Positions 1 through 12,926 of a DNA stretch of 64,000 nt are shown here, piece after piece. The stretch is from positions 184,396,603 through 184,460,602 of the forward strand of contig RSEF01000001.1 of NCBI GenBank assembly GCA_003993805.1. Direction: 5' to 3'. Origin of the DNA: Himantopus leucocephalus (taxonomy: Eukaryota > Chordata > Aves > Charadriiformes > Recurvirostridae). Every line of letters begins with the position of its first letter. Position 1 is the first letter of the stretch. The notes below the pieces were generated by a model. It ran no database searches, had not been told where the DNA came from, and saw only the letters and a program-made list of their open reading frames with translations. The position numbers and the translations under genes are program-made.

Positions 1-3000
1 TATTTTTCCCCAGTGAATTCTGCTTTTATACAGGGGGAAATGTGTTTAGAGTGGCAAAGTTTAGTAATGCATCTGCTTTACTGTCTGAGGTGACAGGGTT
101 TATAATGTTGAAAGTTTTAAATATGCAAGTAGTACTAAGGGTATTTACAATTTCTGGGTGATGTGCTTTTTTGTTCTGAATCTAGCTGAAAATTTTACAA
201 ATGTATTTGATCCTGTTAATTGTTGTCAGTTAAGTTGTTTGATTGCACTCTGCCTAAACCGTACTCATTCTTTATGACTTCAAGAAATCCTTACAATATC
301 CTATTCTACTATAATTGTGCTAATCTGATTAAAAAAGCAAACAAGCAAACAACCAAAACCTAGAAAGGCAAAAAAAAACCACCCTATCCCATCCCCCCAA
401 ACCACTCCCCAACCCCAGCTGAAATTAGGAGAACAAAACAGACGTCTAAGGAAAAGTTAGACAGGGAAAGTTCAGACACTGACCATACAGGCCTGTTTTT
501 TAGAAACAACATTGATACTCATTAATAAAACTATATTTTTTTTAATGGGGTGATTTAAAAAAGGGTAAGAGCAGAGTTATTTTGAATAGTGCAAGAGAAG
601 TGTCAACATTTGGCTTGCAATGGGCTTAGTCAGAAGAGGGGTCCCTCTTCTCACTCGATTTAGTGACTTGCAGTGCTTTGTGTGGGTATGATCAAATCAT
701 ATATTTGGGGCAGAAGAGGAAATTTGGGCTCACTGTGTGTAAAGTATAAGATCACAGGACATTTGTACGCCTTTAAATACCTTGAGCAAAAGAGGAATGA
801 GAATAGCCTGTCCAAAGTATATTTTGTGTTTACAATTTAGTCTCAGAGAACTATTTGTTAATTTGGAATTGCCACTAGTTGCTCACCTCAAAATAAACTC
901 TGTTTCTGAAGTCTTCTTGGGATGCTTTTGTACTTTCTTGACAACAGTATCAATGGTTATAACTGACAGAGGTCTGTATTTTCCAGAAATGTGTCATATT
1001 GAAAGTGTTATAAAATAAGGGGAAGAAAAAGAAATATGGCATATTGCTCTTACATCGAATAGATAGAATTTTATTATTTCTCTTGATAAGGTGTCCTGAT
1101 TAATCATGTCGGACTGAATAGTCGCTCAGAAGTAGTGTGACATTTTTAATGCTACCACACAGGACCTTCAGCTTAGCAGTGTCTTACAGTTCTGCTCTGT
1201 GAAGGTCACTGTTCATTCATTTTTTTTCTGCATGGATGAAGAAAAAAAATAACAGTGATTCTTCAGTGGATATAGCTGCATTAGTATTTTGGTTTGAATC
1301 AGTTGTACTGCTTTAAAGCAATTCCTCTGTACACTTTTTTCTGCACTGTTTTGATTTGCAGAACTGTTTTGGTACACACAATTCTGTTGTAAGGTAGACT
1401 TCTTTCAGGGGCGCTAAGCTTTGGCAGGTATGTAGCATGCTTTCTCAGTCCTAATGGGATAAGGCAACTGAAGCGAACACTGGACCTTGAGGTGCTTTAA
1501 GTAACACATATGGTAGGGATCTTCGGTCCAGGGGAACAGACAGAATACAATTCGAAACAACCATCCTCCCCCACTCAGCAGCTTCTGTAAGGGCCTTAAT
1601 ATGAACTGGTGATTTACTAAACCACTCCTGTTGCTCCAAACTTCTTGCTGTTGTGGGTATGGCTAGTGGTTACAGACTGGACTCTGGAAGCTGAAAGGGA
1701 GACACACCACCCATTATGGTAAAATAAGCCTAACTGTAAAAGGATTGAAACTTACAGTTTACTTCAGTGAAAATTCAGCATAAGATGCATTAAAACATCT
1801 ACTCCAAATACACAATTTTCTTCAAGAAGTATAACTTTTCTGACGGAGAGGGCAGAACTATAATTATCAATTCCAATGTTTTGAATCCTATCTGAGCACT
1901 GAGACACATTTAGTAACACAGCCTCAAGGTGTGTTTAAGTACCATTTTCAAGTTCTAAGCAGATACCTTCTCAAATCTGGCATTGTGAAGTGACATTTTT
2001 AATAACTAAAATGAAAAGCATATGTTCTATTATGGAAAAATCATCTGCACAATCCTTGTCCAACTATTAAATTCAAACAATTGAATTCCTGTGCAATATA
2101 CTTCAAGTTATGCAGAAGAAAGACTGGTTTGAATTATACAAATTTACTCTGAAGATGCAAAATTTGGAACAAGTGGAGGACTCTAGGAGTGAAATTATGA
2201 GATTAGCACAGAATTCTTCACATCAGTTAGGAAACCCGTTGTGAGAGTGCAGTTTCTATCTGCTTAATACATGCTGGTGGTGCTTTTGTGTAGGTTGAGA
2301 CTTGTATTGATTCAGTAGAAACACACAGTGGGGGTATGTTATTATGTAGATTATCTCATCAGTTAGCCAATACAGGAATACAGAAGATCTTAACTTGAGT
2401 ATTTGACAAAGTAGAGTGGTAGTCCCATTTGAAAGAGTTGTCTTCAGCTTACTCTCAAAGACTCTCTCTGATCAGAGACTAATATCAAAGAATTGGCTTA
2501 CCTTTTGGGTGTGTTAGAAGTAAAGATTTTTCAGTTGCAGGCAAAAAAACCCCAAAACCTTTGACAGAGGTGGGATAATTATTTGAAGTGTCAGGTCCAA
2601 GCTGCCTGAGAATACAAAAAAACCCAAATATGTTTGTGTGGTAGCAATTAGAGAGGATGATAACAGATTCTACAATTTATGTTAATCACTTTTACCTTGG
2701 ATTCTTCCTGTGTAAATTCAAGTACTATTCAAGTACATGAGCTAAGGCAGTTTTCAGTGTGGTTTTCAATTGCCCAAGATTGTTAGTTTGAAATGGGTGT
2801 TTTAAATTTATTGAAGATTGGATTGTCCTCATTTCTTTGTGGTACAGGTTTGGGACTTCTCTGTGTGGAAACCACTACTTTAAAAAATAATGTGAAAAGC
2901 GTGCTCTGTCAAGTGCAATGACAATGTACCTGTTTTTGCAATCAACATTTGCTCAACATAAACAGGTCTGCAAGATCTACTGTATGGCAGACAGGAAGGC

Positions 3001-4230
3001 GCTAGCCCCTTATAAGCATCACATCTTGAGATTAATAAACACTCTCCTGGTTTCAGCATCTGGAGTGTGAGTTCCATTTTGCATAGGATGACCTTGGTTG
3101 AAGCACTGAAACAGAAGTGTATGTTACTGAATTTATAACTTGCCATTAATACCAGCTACAAGGAAATAACATGCCTCGTTGTTTTCTGCTTTCTTACTTT
3201 ATCAATATTACTTTAGAGCTTTATTCATCCAGGAGATAGACAAAAAAGCATCTTTACCTCTGTTGTTTTCAATGCTGTTTCTTTTAAGATAATAAAAGGA
3301 AAAGTCTCTGACAGATGCCCTCATACAATCCTTTTTGTTCTAGGGCCAAATTCAATAGCTGCTGATGTCAGCTGAAAGATTCATATTGAATTCATTGAGT
3401 GCCTAACCTTTATTAACCTTTATCCAACATGAGATAGTCACCACAGGTAACCTATTGCAATAGACAGCCAGAAAAAGGTAGTGTACTAGTAACTTCTCCT
3501 TATTGTACGTATTGCGTTTCTGAGTTCGTATGCTTCCACGCTGGGTCTTCTGGATGTTTCTTTTTGAACACAATTAATCTTCATCGGTTCTGTACTGAGA
3601 GAACAGAACCTACTCACCAATTTTATAGCTAGCAATATTTTTACTGTTGTTCAGAAAAGACTCCTAAGGGCGCAACTATTTTATTTTTTTTAGGGACATA
3701 CTGTGTGTTTTCACTATTATGAATGATGACTTTGCTATACAAGTGGAAAAATTGTAACTGTCATATATTTTTATGGATTGCCCAAGTATTTTGATTTATT
3801 GTAGTAGTGCCTTTCAAACTGTCCTGGAGAAGGACAGGGGTGATATCCATTCTATGTGTACAGTCTTTCTTAGCTGCTATTCATAAAATCTTTAGAGTAG
3901 ATATAATAGATCCACGGTCCTCCAAAACTGGCTGACCTACAGGCAGCAACATTAAGAAAATAATAAGCTGTGAGCAGCAACGTATTTTTAATTTTTCCGA
4001 GGCAATGAACAGTGTTAGAAATCCTATGAGGCAATATGTTGCCTAAGAACCAAAGATGGGAGACCTTTAGAATTTGCATCCTGATGATATAAAAATAATA
4101 TTCTGAAGAGCCAAAACTGACTCTGGTTTAGAACACATGATGGAGTTACACACACATACACAAAAAAAAAAAAAAATTAAAAATTAAATGCATTCTCAAT
4201 GAAATAATGATGAGCAAAAGAATAGTATGA
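1..4230. other. Unique intronic sequence, no gene seen
   Basis: AT-rich sequence with scattered homopolymer runs. An A/C-rich patch lies at about 330-420 (AAAC-like units followed by C-rich tracts), and an A-rich run at about 4150-4190 lies shortly before the CR1 fragment. No coding signal, RNA gene or recognised repeat was found otherwise. Confidence 0.5.
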
Positions 4231-4413
4231 GATGGAACAGGTTGCCCAGAGAGGTGGTAGATGCCCATCTCTGGAAACATTCAAGGTCAGGTTGGACGGG
4301 GCTCTGAGCAACTTGACCTATTTGAAGATGTCCCTGCTCATTGCAGGGGGGTTGGACTAGATGACCTCTAAAGGTCCCTTCCAGCCCAAACTATTCTATG
4401 ATTCTATGATTCT
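4231..4413 (+). mobile_element. CR1 LINE 3' end, 5'-truncated
   Basis: About 180 bases match the well-known 3' end of avian CR1 elements: the block around 'ggttgcccagagaggtggt', then 'caggttggacggggctctg', then 'ggttggactagatgacctct', and finally a tail of ATTCTATG octamers in place of poly(A). The orientation is +. It is heavily 5'-truncated, which is normal for CR1. Few differences from the remembered consensus suggest a younger insertion than the neighbour at 4854. The 5' edge is estimated from where the similarity starts. Confidence 0.93.
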
Positions 4414-4853
4414 GTTTTGAGATGCAGGGCCTGATTATTTCTCAGTGAAGTTTTTCTTCAAATAGTTTGTACCCAGTGAGTCCCTTCTGATTCATAACAT
4501 GACTTAGAGATTCCCATCTGTTGAACTGAAGTATTCCGCACGGTAAGTTTAATAAAATAGCTGAGTAGCACACTTCAGAACCTAGTCACATAATAAAGCC
4601 ACATAGTTGTCGATTTTCAGACCATCTGTATTGTGAATATAGCAACAAGTCATTCACATCATTTACCATACAATAACAGGCAGGGAGCTATTTTAGGAGC
4701 AATGGTCCTTACATTGCAGACATCTAGCAAGAAACTACAAAATACAATTTATTTACTTCAGTGCTTCACAAAGATTAACTTTATCCTTGGGAGGCTAATA
4801 ATCCTAGGCTCCCTTAATAGTCCATGGAAAGAAATAAGCTCTTTCAGTTGATT

Positions 4854-5184
4854 CTGAGCAGAACCCTAACTTGAAGGATGCGGACCATTTGGAAAGAGTA
4901 CAGAGGAGATCAAGAAGAGATTTCAAAACAATGATCTGCTTGTAAGGATTCTAGAAATTAGACTTGCCATGAAGGGGAGATGACAGGGGCATATGAACAT
5001 TTTAAAATACGTAACAGANCTGAGCAGAACCCTAACTTGAAGGATGCGGACCATTTGGAAAGAGTACAGAGGAGATCAAGAAGAGATTTCAAAACAATGA
5101 TCTGCTTGTAAGGATTGTAGAAATTAGACTTGCCATGTAGGGGAGATGACAGGGGCATATGAACATTTTAAAATACATAACAGG
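4854..5184. repeat. Direct tandem duplication, 166-bp period, across an N
   Basis: Copy 1 (4854-5018) and copy 2 (5020-5184) are near identical; I see only a few substitutions (for example gattctag/gattgtag, atgaagg/atgtagg, acgtaac/acataac). They are separated by a single ambiguous base at 5019. This is either a real recent duplication or two overlapping contig ends or haplotypes that failed to merge. Confidence 0.9.
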
Positions 5185-5471
5185 CTGCTGCAAAGTCTGT
5201 TCTCCGTGTAGACAATGTATAAGACAAAGCAATAATGCAACAAGCAAGATGTATATTAAACAATAGGAAAAAAAATCTGCCAGAAGTACAGATAGCGAAG
5301 CACACTGAAAGAATTCCTCTGAGTAGATTACAAAGTCTCTATCATTGGTGGGTTCTAAAAGCAGGTGAGACAGACATCTGTCAGGAATGCCATAAGTATA
5401 ACAGATTCTACCTGCAGAAAGGAGTAGACTAGGTGACCTCTGGAGGTTTCTTAAAGTCCTATGATTTTATG
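4854..5471 (+). mobile_element. Old, decayed CR1-like fragment
   Basis: The sequence keeps only patches of CR1 3' similarity: a 'ttggaaagagtacagaggag' block (compare the CR1 'gagcgagtccagaggag' region), 'gacaggggcatatgaac', and at the end 'gtagactaggtgacctctgga' followed by 'cctatgattttatgg', a degenerate octamer tail. The divergence implies an old insertion. The first part (4854-5018) is repeated at 5020-5184 across a single N. The duplication therefore came after the CR1 insertion, or was produced by assembly. Confidence 0.65.
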
Positions 5472-6183
5472 GCTTTCTTAAGAAGGGGCCTATTTTATGG
5501 GATGGGTATTGTCTCTTTACATGAACTTGAACTTTTGTGACAATTCCTTGTTTAGTTTGCAAGAATATCCACTGAAAGGTTGTCAGGATGCTGTGTTCTT
5601 GCCCATAAGAGATCATCAGCCCATGGATTCTGTGCTTGAATTCTTTCCTATGAATAGCACTTCATACATAATGCACTTGATACTAGATCATCTTCTTACA
5701 ATACATATACGTATTAAAGCATTTGATGTTATTACCTTCAGTATTGTCTTAGCTCTCCTCCTGAGAGATTTGATTCCACGGTGATTCTTTTTTTACTATG
5801 ATAATTGAGTTTACTAATAAAGTGTTCTGAACTGTAAGTCAAGTTTTATACCTAGTTTTCATTCTAATAAAAGCTTTTTCAGTCATATCTTCATTCACAA
5901 CTTCTACTGAAAAAGTACAGGCTTCAGTGATATCTTTTCAATGCAATGAATTTATTGTTGTCATTGGTATACATATGTAGCAGACAACAGATTGGATTTA
6001 CTCTCTTCGTTTTTACCAATGAAGTAGAAAATAAGCATGTGTTTGCTTATAAACAATTTTGTGGTTTTAGTTCTACAGGATATGTTAATATATGCACCCT
6101 TTAAGTGTAAAATATAATAAATATCAAAAAAGTGAGAGACCAAGATTTCGAATGAAAAAGTATGTGGATATTTTCACATTTTA

Positions 6184-6262
6184 AATTTATATGAATTCAT
6201 ATAAATAGCGTTATTTTCTTTTAANAATTTATATGAATTTATATAAATAGCGTTATTTTCTA
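6184..6262. repeat. Short direct duplication with 22-bp palindrome across an N
   Basis: A unit of about 42 bases beginning 'aatttatatgaatt' and ending 'gcgttattttct' occurs twice, on either side of the single N at 6225. In copy 1, bases 6185-6206 form a perfect 22-base AT-rich palindrome centred on GAATTC. In copy 2 one substitution (GAATTT) breaks the symmetry. A hairpin, polymerase slippage or an unmerged contig overlap could each explain it. Confidence 0.85.
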
Positions 6263-7714
6263 TTATTCAGCAATTCCTTGAAATTAAAGTTCTTTAGTTC
6301 CCCAACTTGAAAGTTTGAAGAAGTGTTTAGAGTTTAGATCTTACATTTTAATTTTGTAATGTTAAAATTAAACCTATAATTTTTGCAAGCAATTTAATTA
6401 TGATGCATGCATAAGTGAATTTTTGGTTTAATCAGACTTTTAATAATGATAACACCAAGTGTATTGCTGATTAACAATTTTTAAGTAGGTACAAACCCAA
6501 TGAATTTCTGTCCAACAGTATCTTTTGTCCTTTTGTTATGATATTTATTAAACTGGCTCAGCCATTTTAAGTATTTTACCAAAGTTTCTCCAGTAAAAAA
6601 AAAAAAAAAGGACTATAAGTATTGCCAACTGTGTTGTACTAGAGAAGTATTAAATAGGGAAATATTAAAATGGTCACATACTTGCCCTCTGTTTGTGGAT
6701 CTGACTCTACAATCACATACTCAGGTTATTAATATTGCATTTAAAGGAAGCTCAGGAATTCACTAAAAGTAGACAAATGTGAATGCAACTGTAGGCATTT
6801 TAAATTATGTTAGCTTCCCACAATAATAGTTTAAGATCATCCTAATCTTGCTTCATTATACTTTAAATCATATGTGGCAAAACTATGTGTAAGTGTTAAG
6901 CAGCGTGACTTCTTATTTCTTTTTATTTTATTTATTTTCTTTCTATAAATTATGAAAAGAAGTTAATATTTTTCCCCCACATAATAGTACAATAGGTACA
7001 ATATAAACAGCATGCACATCCCCTCAGCTGAGGTGTTCTTTTACTATTGGAAGTGCACAACAGTTATACATGATAAAGCAGCCAAATTAAAAAAAAAAAA
7101 CAAACATGGCTTGAATACGTGGTAAAGCCATTTACTAGGAAATCTGCTACATTTCCTTAATAGTAGTAGGGGGCCCAGCAAAAAAGAATGGTAAATTATT
7201 GTCATGCAAAACATTAGCAAGTTGCATAATGTCCAATAGCTCAGAGGATATAAATCAGCACTAGTATGGGCAAGAGAATATAAAATTCCATAGTACTGTG
7301 TGAAGGAACTGCAGTCCACCTTCATTGTCATTCTGCTCAGCATTTCTCTTTGTTTTGTTCTGTGGGCATACTTTGCTAAGAAAAGTTAGATGATCTGAAT
7401 TCAGGCCACAATATGTAAATCAGTAGAATGTTGCAGAGATTTATATTTTTTTAAATCTTTAGTCTGCTGCAAATTTTCCTGTAAACACATTATTTCTACA
7501 TTTTCTACAGAAGAGCAGTGCCAGTTGTTAGGGTTACATGTTCATATGATTGGAAGCATTATTTTCTTAAAAGTCTAGAATGATGGGAATATACATGAGC
7601 ATCTACTCTTTTATTACAGAAATAAATAAATGCCTAGTACTTGTGGTCTGAGGAAGAAACCTGGAAATGAAAAGTTATCTTAAGAACTGAAAGAAAGCAA
7701 AAGGCATATCTAAC

Positions 7715-7735
7715 NTTTTTTTTTTTTTTTTTTTT
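7715..7735. repeat. Poly(T) run preceded by an ambiguous base
   Basis: A single N at 7715 is followed by about 20 T. The length of this homopolymer is probably uncertain in the assembly, and the N marks the uncertainty. Confidence 0.85.
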
Positions 7736-10700
7736 GGTAAGCTAGCATGAATTTTGATCCTGGACGCAGGATTTTAAATGTTTGAGATTGGCAGTGCTTC
7801 ATATGCGTAGTCTTCTTGGGAGAAATTTTCTTTCAGCTAGTACATGAACCATGAAATTGCTGAAATCAAATGGAGTTTCAGGATTGTACGTAGAGCACAG
7901 GCAGTTTTTCTTTGTTTATAGCAGTGGATAAAACAATGTGCCTGATGAGCTAAGCCAAGGAGAAACATTTCTGCAGAGATATGTTGGTGTTTTTTTTTTT
8001 TTTTTCTCTTGGATTGAATCAGTGAACCAAATTCTCTGCTGCTATAAATTGTTGCAGATTACAGTTTTGTTAAAGGATTGCTAGTGTGCAGTCTGCGCGT
8101 CTTCCATTTACTTTCCTGTGCTTACTGTCCTATAATTCTAGCCAGGGCTCTCTCAGAATTAAGTTTACCACTGATATATCTGATTCCCTTGACAAAGCCA
8201 ATTTTGTATCACTGAGGACTTCAGAACAGCCATTGGACTACACAGTGTAGCAGAAGAAGAAAATTTCTTTTGCATGTGTTCCTCCAAAGGAAGCAATTAA
8301 AGGCGGGGGAAAAAAGTGGTTGGAATCACTTTGGGATAGAATTAAGTATCTGATGGAAAAGCTAAGTTGTTGTCATTGGCAGAAAGATATGGACAGTCTT
8401 TCTGAAGAATTAACTCATATTAAACTATGTCTCTAGCAGGAATAATTACACCTTGTAAATTATGATCTTCCTAATCCCCACAAACAATAACAATCCACAG
8501 TAGGTGCTATAATACTAATGATAATTATGTAAAGTGTATTGAAATTGCAATTATTAGAACTTTTTTTTTCTTTTCTGAAGGTGCTTTATCTGTTGTGGAA
8601 ATTCAATCTAATTAAATATTTAGAGGTTAGAAGGTATTTTTTTAAACAACTTCATTAAATGACTGTAGTAGTTCAAGCAATAATAACTATCGAGGTCATA
8701 CAGAATGAGTCAGCTTCTTAAAGCATCTAATCATTTAGAGGAGAGGCAATAGGCAATGTATTTAGAACACACGATAACGGGATTTTTCTTTGGGGAATTT
8801 GCAGAAGAAAATTTTCATTTTTTTTTCCTTTTTTTTCTTTTATTTTAATATATGAACTCACTGGAATTTGCATGAAAATCAAGAAATGTTTTGATGAGTG
8901 TAGTAAGATGTCCTCATGTCCTCTTAAAAAGTAAAAGAAGTCCATTAGACTTGGGAAACTGATACCATAGATTCAGAAGACCCAAAAGGAAGTAGTCCCA
9001 TGAACAGAGTACATTCACTTATACATTCATTGACATTATAAATAATTATCAAGGATTTGCACATGTGCTGAATTTTATTTTATACATAGTAAGTAGTTTG
9101 AATGAGTTAAAAAAAAATGTGTTTAATTCCATGTGCAAATCTTTTCGGAGCTGGCTTCTAACTGCAAGTACTAGAGTATAATCTCAAATGTCCATACGGG
9201 AATGAGCATAATGTAGTGAAGAAAAAGAATATGATTATTGCAGTTGGCTTTCCTTTAATGGGAAAAAAAAAGTGTGTGTTTGACAGGTACTGAGAGATTT
9301 TGAACATTCAAAGTGGTCCCAGTAGAACAGAATTTGTGGGCCAAGCACAGGTGAGATGATGCACGATAAATGCAACTGAATTTTACACCTGTGGAGTTTA
9401 TTGCATGTGTCTCATCACATCAAATTTAGCTGGAGTACCTACTCATTTGACTTTTTACTTGATATCATGTTTCTTGCAAATTATCCTTCATTGTCATCTT
9501 TAAGGTTGCCAAAATAGACGGTCCCACTGCTGTTGCCTTGGACTTGAAACAAACATGGTGAGAGGTTAACAGAGAGAGTAGGACTTCAGCAGAATTCTTC
9601 ATGTATGATGATGCTCAGTGTCACTTGCTGTAAAACTGCTGTAAAACCTCTAACATAAGACTATAGTTCTAGTGGCAGTTTTTGGATCCTAGTTTCATTT
9701 TCCTCCTTTATATTCTTTCCTGTTAAAACAAGCAGGACAAAAGTGGTAAATAATAAAATTCATTTAAGTTTTACACTCACTTCAAATTATACCTCAAAAT
9801 CATGAGAAAAGAGGTATTTGGAAGAATAAACCTAATATTTTTGGGGCAAAAATTCCAAACTAAATATTTTCTAGCCAAGGATCAAATATTTAAATTCAGA
9901 AATATGTGCTGGCACCTCAAAAGATCTGCAATGCAGATTCCTTATGCTCCTTTCTGTAGTTTGAACTTCCTAACTGGATTTTCATCTGCAGTAACCTTTC
10001 TTCCCCTTTTAGACATGGCAGGCAGTTACATCATGAAAATTTCTATTTTCCATTGGGAAAGAAACCCACATTTTTATGGAAAACTTTCAATTAGACCTAG
10101 CACATCTGTTATAAAATTTATGCATTGTTCATGCTAGCTCAGGTAATTGGTTTCGCACTTCTGTTTGTATTTGACCTATAGAAAACTCTGGCACAAATAC
10201 ATAAGCAAGTAAGATGTGTATGCCATAGGAACAGATGACATTAAAGGACACCAGTATATTTGAGAAGCCATGAAACTTTCTATTTTATATTGAGCTTAAA
10301 GTAAATTTTAAAATTATTGTATAAAGAGATTGTCTATGGTGATTTATGCAGTCCCATAAAAAGTACCAGTACCTTGTTTAATAAAAGCAGGATGTAACTT
10401 TTCTTATTTTTCTTTTGCTATGGGTTCGGGGAAAAAACCCCACACAAAACAAAGGAGTTGTTGATGTTGAACATCATCAGGTAACTTATAACAGATTACA
10501 TTTGTGAGACAGATGCAACTAGGGAGAAAACATTAAAAAACATCAAAGTCATTAACGAAGACAAATATTTTGTTTCATTCTTAAATCTGAAAGTCAGATG
10601 CACTGCTGCATTCTAAGAAATGGATTTTCTATTTAGCCAGTTGTTTCCCCTCACAATATTCAGCCACCTAGTGACTGATTTGTGCCAGGTGGCATGTCTC

Positions 10701-12891
10701 CAAATATGTGATATTTCCACGTCTCTGTTCACAGCTTTCTGGAGACAGACAGATAAAAATACACCAGCATATCATTCTACCTGTGGATAGATGAGAATGC
10801 ATATGACACTGAGACTAATTTAATAGCTGCCTAAAAATGCAGTAGAAAGCAAGAGATGATTAATGATTTTAGGGTAAATGAAATTCATATTAGAAAGCTA
10901 GAGAAAAGCTAAGACAACATGTTAAATGTGTTTGGAAAAGGAAAAAGTGCAAACCAGAAGGATGGATCTATACCAAATATAATAATTCACTGTATTGCAA
11001 AAGCATAAAATAAATATTACTTTTAACCTCCCTCATTATCAGTGTTCATAGCAGTTTATACTGAACTTTAAATAACTACTGCATTACAGTCATCTGCTTG
11101 AAGTAAAAAAAAAACACACTAGATGACTGTCAGATTGACAGAGCTCTCTTGCGTATTTTGAATCAGACAATCCAGAAGTTTGCTGTAGTATACATTTAGT
11201 CCCTACCAGTTTGGAGCTTCAAAGGTAGATCTCCCACACAGAACTGCAGAAAGGCAAAGAAATCGCGGTCTCCCATTTCTTTCTCTGTGTTGAAGACTCC
11301 CATTCAGGAACTTGATGTAGAGCATATCTGGCCACTGTGAAATTTCATCAAAGGGACTTTGTGCTCAGAGAGAGAGAGTCTTACAAGAAAAAAGCTTCGA
11401 GGTGATCTCCTTACCAACTGGGAAGGAATATTTTAATTCCTCTTTTTTAGCAGGTGTAAAATAGGGGCTACATGTTGATGATATTACAAGGTTTCTGAAA
11501 GGAAAGATGAAAGATCCTAAATACTTTGCAGAGATGTCCCAGAAGAGTGTATAAGGAAAATGATTCATAAAAATTTGCCCTTTATGTAAATGTGGCCAAG
11601 AATAAAAGGATTAGAAAAATGATGAACGGTAAATGCAGCTTTTATTGCGAACAGTTTTGCATCTGAGTAATTTTTGTAATGCTTAATATTTCTGCTTTAC
11701 AAATGGTGAAAGCTGCTTATTCTCACTGAAGATTTTATAGTAGCAAAAGAACAAAAACCAAAAAAAGCAATGCATAGCATACTTAGGTGACATCTTGGAC
11801 TTTTGTGTGTATTCGAAGAATAGGACTAGAATGTAGCAAAGAATTAACATGTTCAAGACACAGAAAGGTATTCATTAAGAGCACCTTACTTTTGCTTTTT
11901 GTACCATTTTAGACTCCCTCTCCACTGTCCATGGAAGAAGCCTGAAATTAGCTTTTGCTAGTGTTCCCCAATTGCCAAAAATATAGTTATCTGGTATTTT
12001 TTAGAAAAGTTCATGGGATTGTCAAACCCTGCTGTTTAAAAGCTGTAGAAGTTAGACCATTAGCTGATTTTGAAAAATATGTTTTCCTCTTTATTTTTCT
12101 GTCTCCAAGGTTTTGTAGCAGTATTGATCTTCAAGTCAATGCATCATTATGTTGTTCTGTGAGACCACTCATATCCTATTGCTATGTAAGTGCAGCCACT
12201 GAAAAAAAAGGGTATTTTTAAGGAAACAATACTTGGATTACAAGCAAAATCAAAAGAAGGAAAAGCAACAAAAGGAATTTCACTTGAATCTACGGTCAAT
12301 AATATTTGACCTTATCCAGTGTTTAATTGGTTGGTTCTTCAAGTCTTCAAAACGGTGGATTACTTACCCTGTTAGTGGAGCTGTTTTACAGCATCTATGT
12401 ACCTTTGTATTGATCAGGGCTGTGTGCTTGGTCATGATTACACTGTAATGGATAGTTCAATTGGAAGAATTTACTTGGGCACTGTTAGCTTTTAATAAGT
12501 CACCACATGTTCACAGAGTGGTGTAAATCTTCAGTTCTGCTCCAGAACTGGAAGATGCTGAAGCAATAATATTATGAGACAATTTATAAGGCAGTGTTAT
12601 CAAACTGGAAAAATTAAAGTTGAAGTTGAAAGGACTTGTGAGCTGTGAAGTTCGATGGTGTTCAACAAAGCTGTCAACACTTTTACTTAGTTTTGGTTTT
12701 ATCTTTAAATTTATTTTACTATTGCTATATAGAAATATACACGTGTTGAAAGACATGCTTGTCCATACACATGTCTGCCTACACAAGTTTGAATGTGTCC
12801 TGTAAGTAGAATTATGATCAAGCTATTATATATATACACGTCCTTGTGTTTTATGTGGTCTTCAATAAAGAAGGAATATTTTTTAATTTCT

Positions 12892-12926
12892 TGTTCTAGT
12901 CCTAGTTCTGGTTCTAGTTCTAGTTT
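12892..12926. repeat. Irregular hexamer tandem (TTCTAG-like)
   Basis: Five to six imperfect copies of a six-base unit (ttctag/tcctag/ttctgg) lie side by side. It is a short, impure minisatellite of no evident function. Confidence 0.7.
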
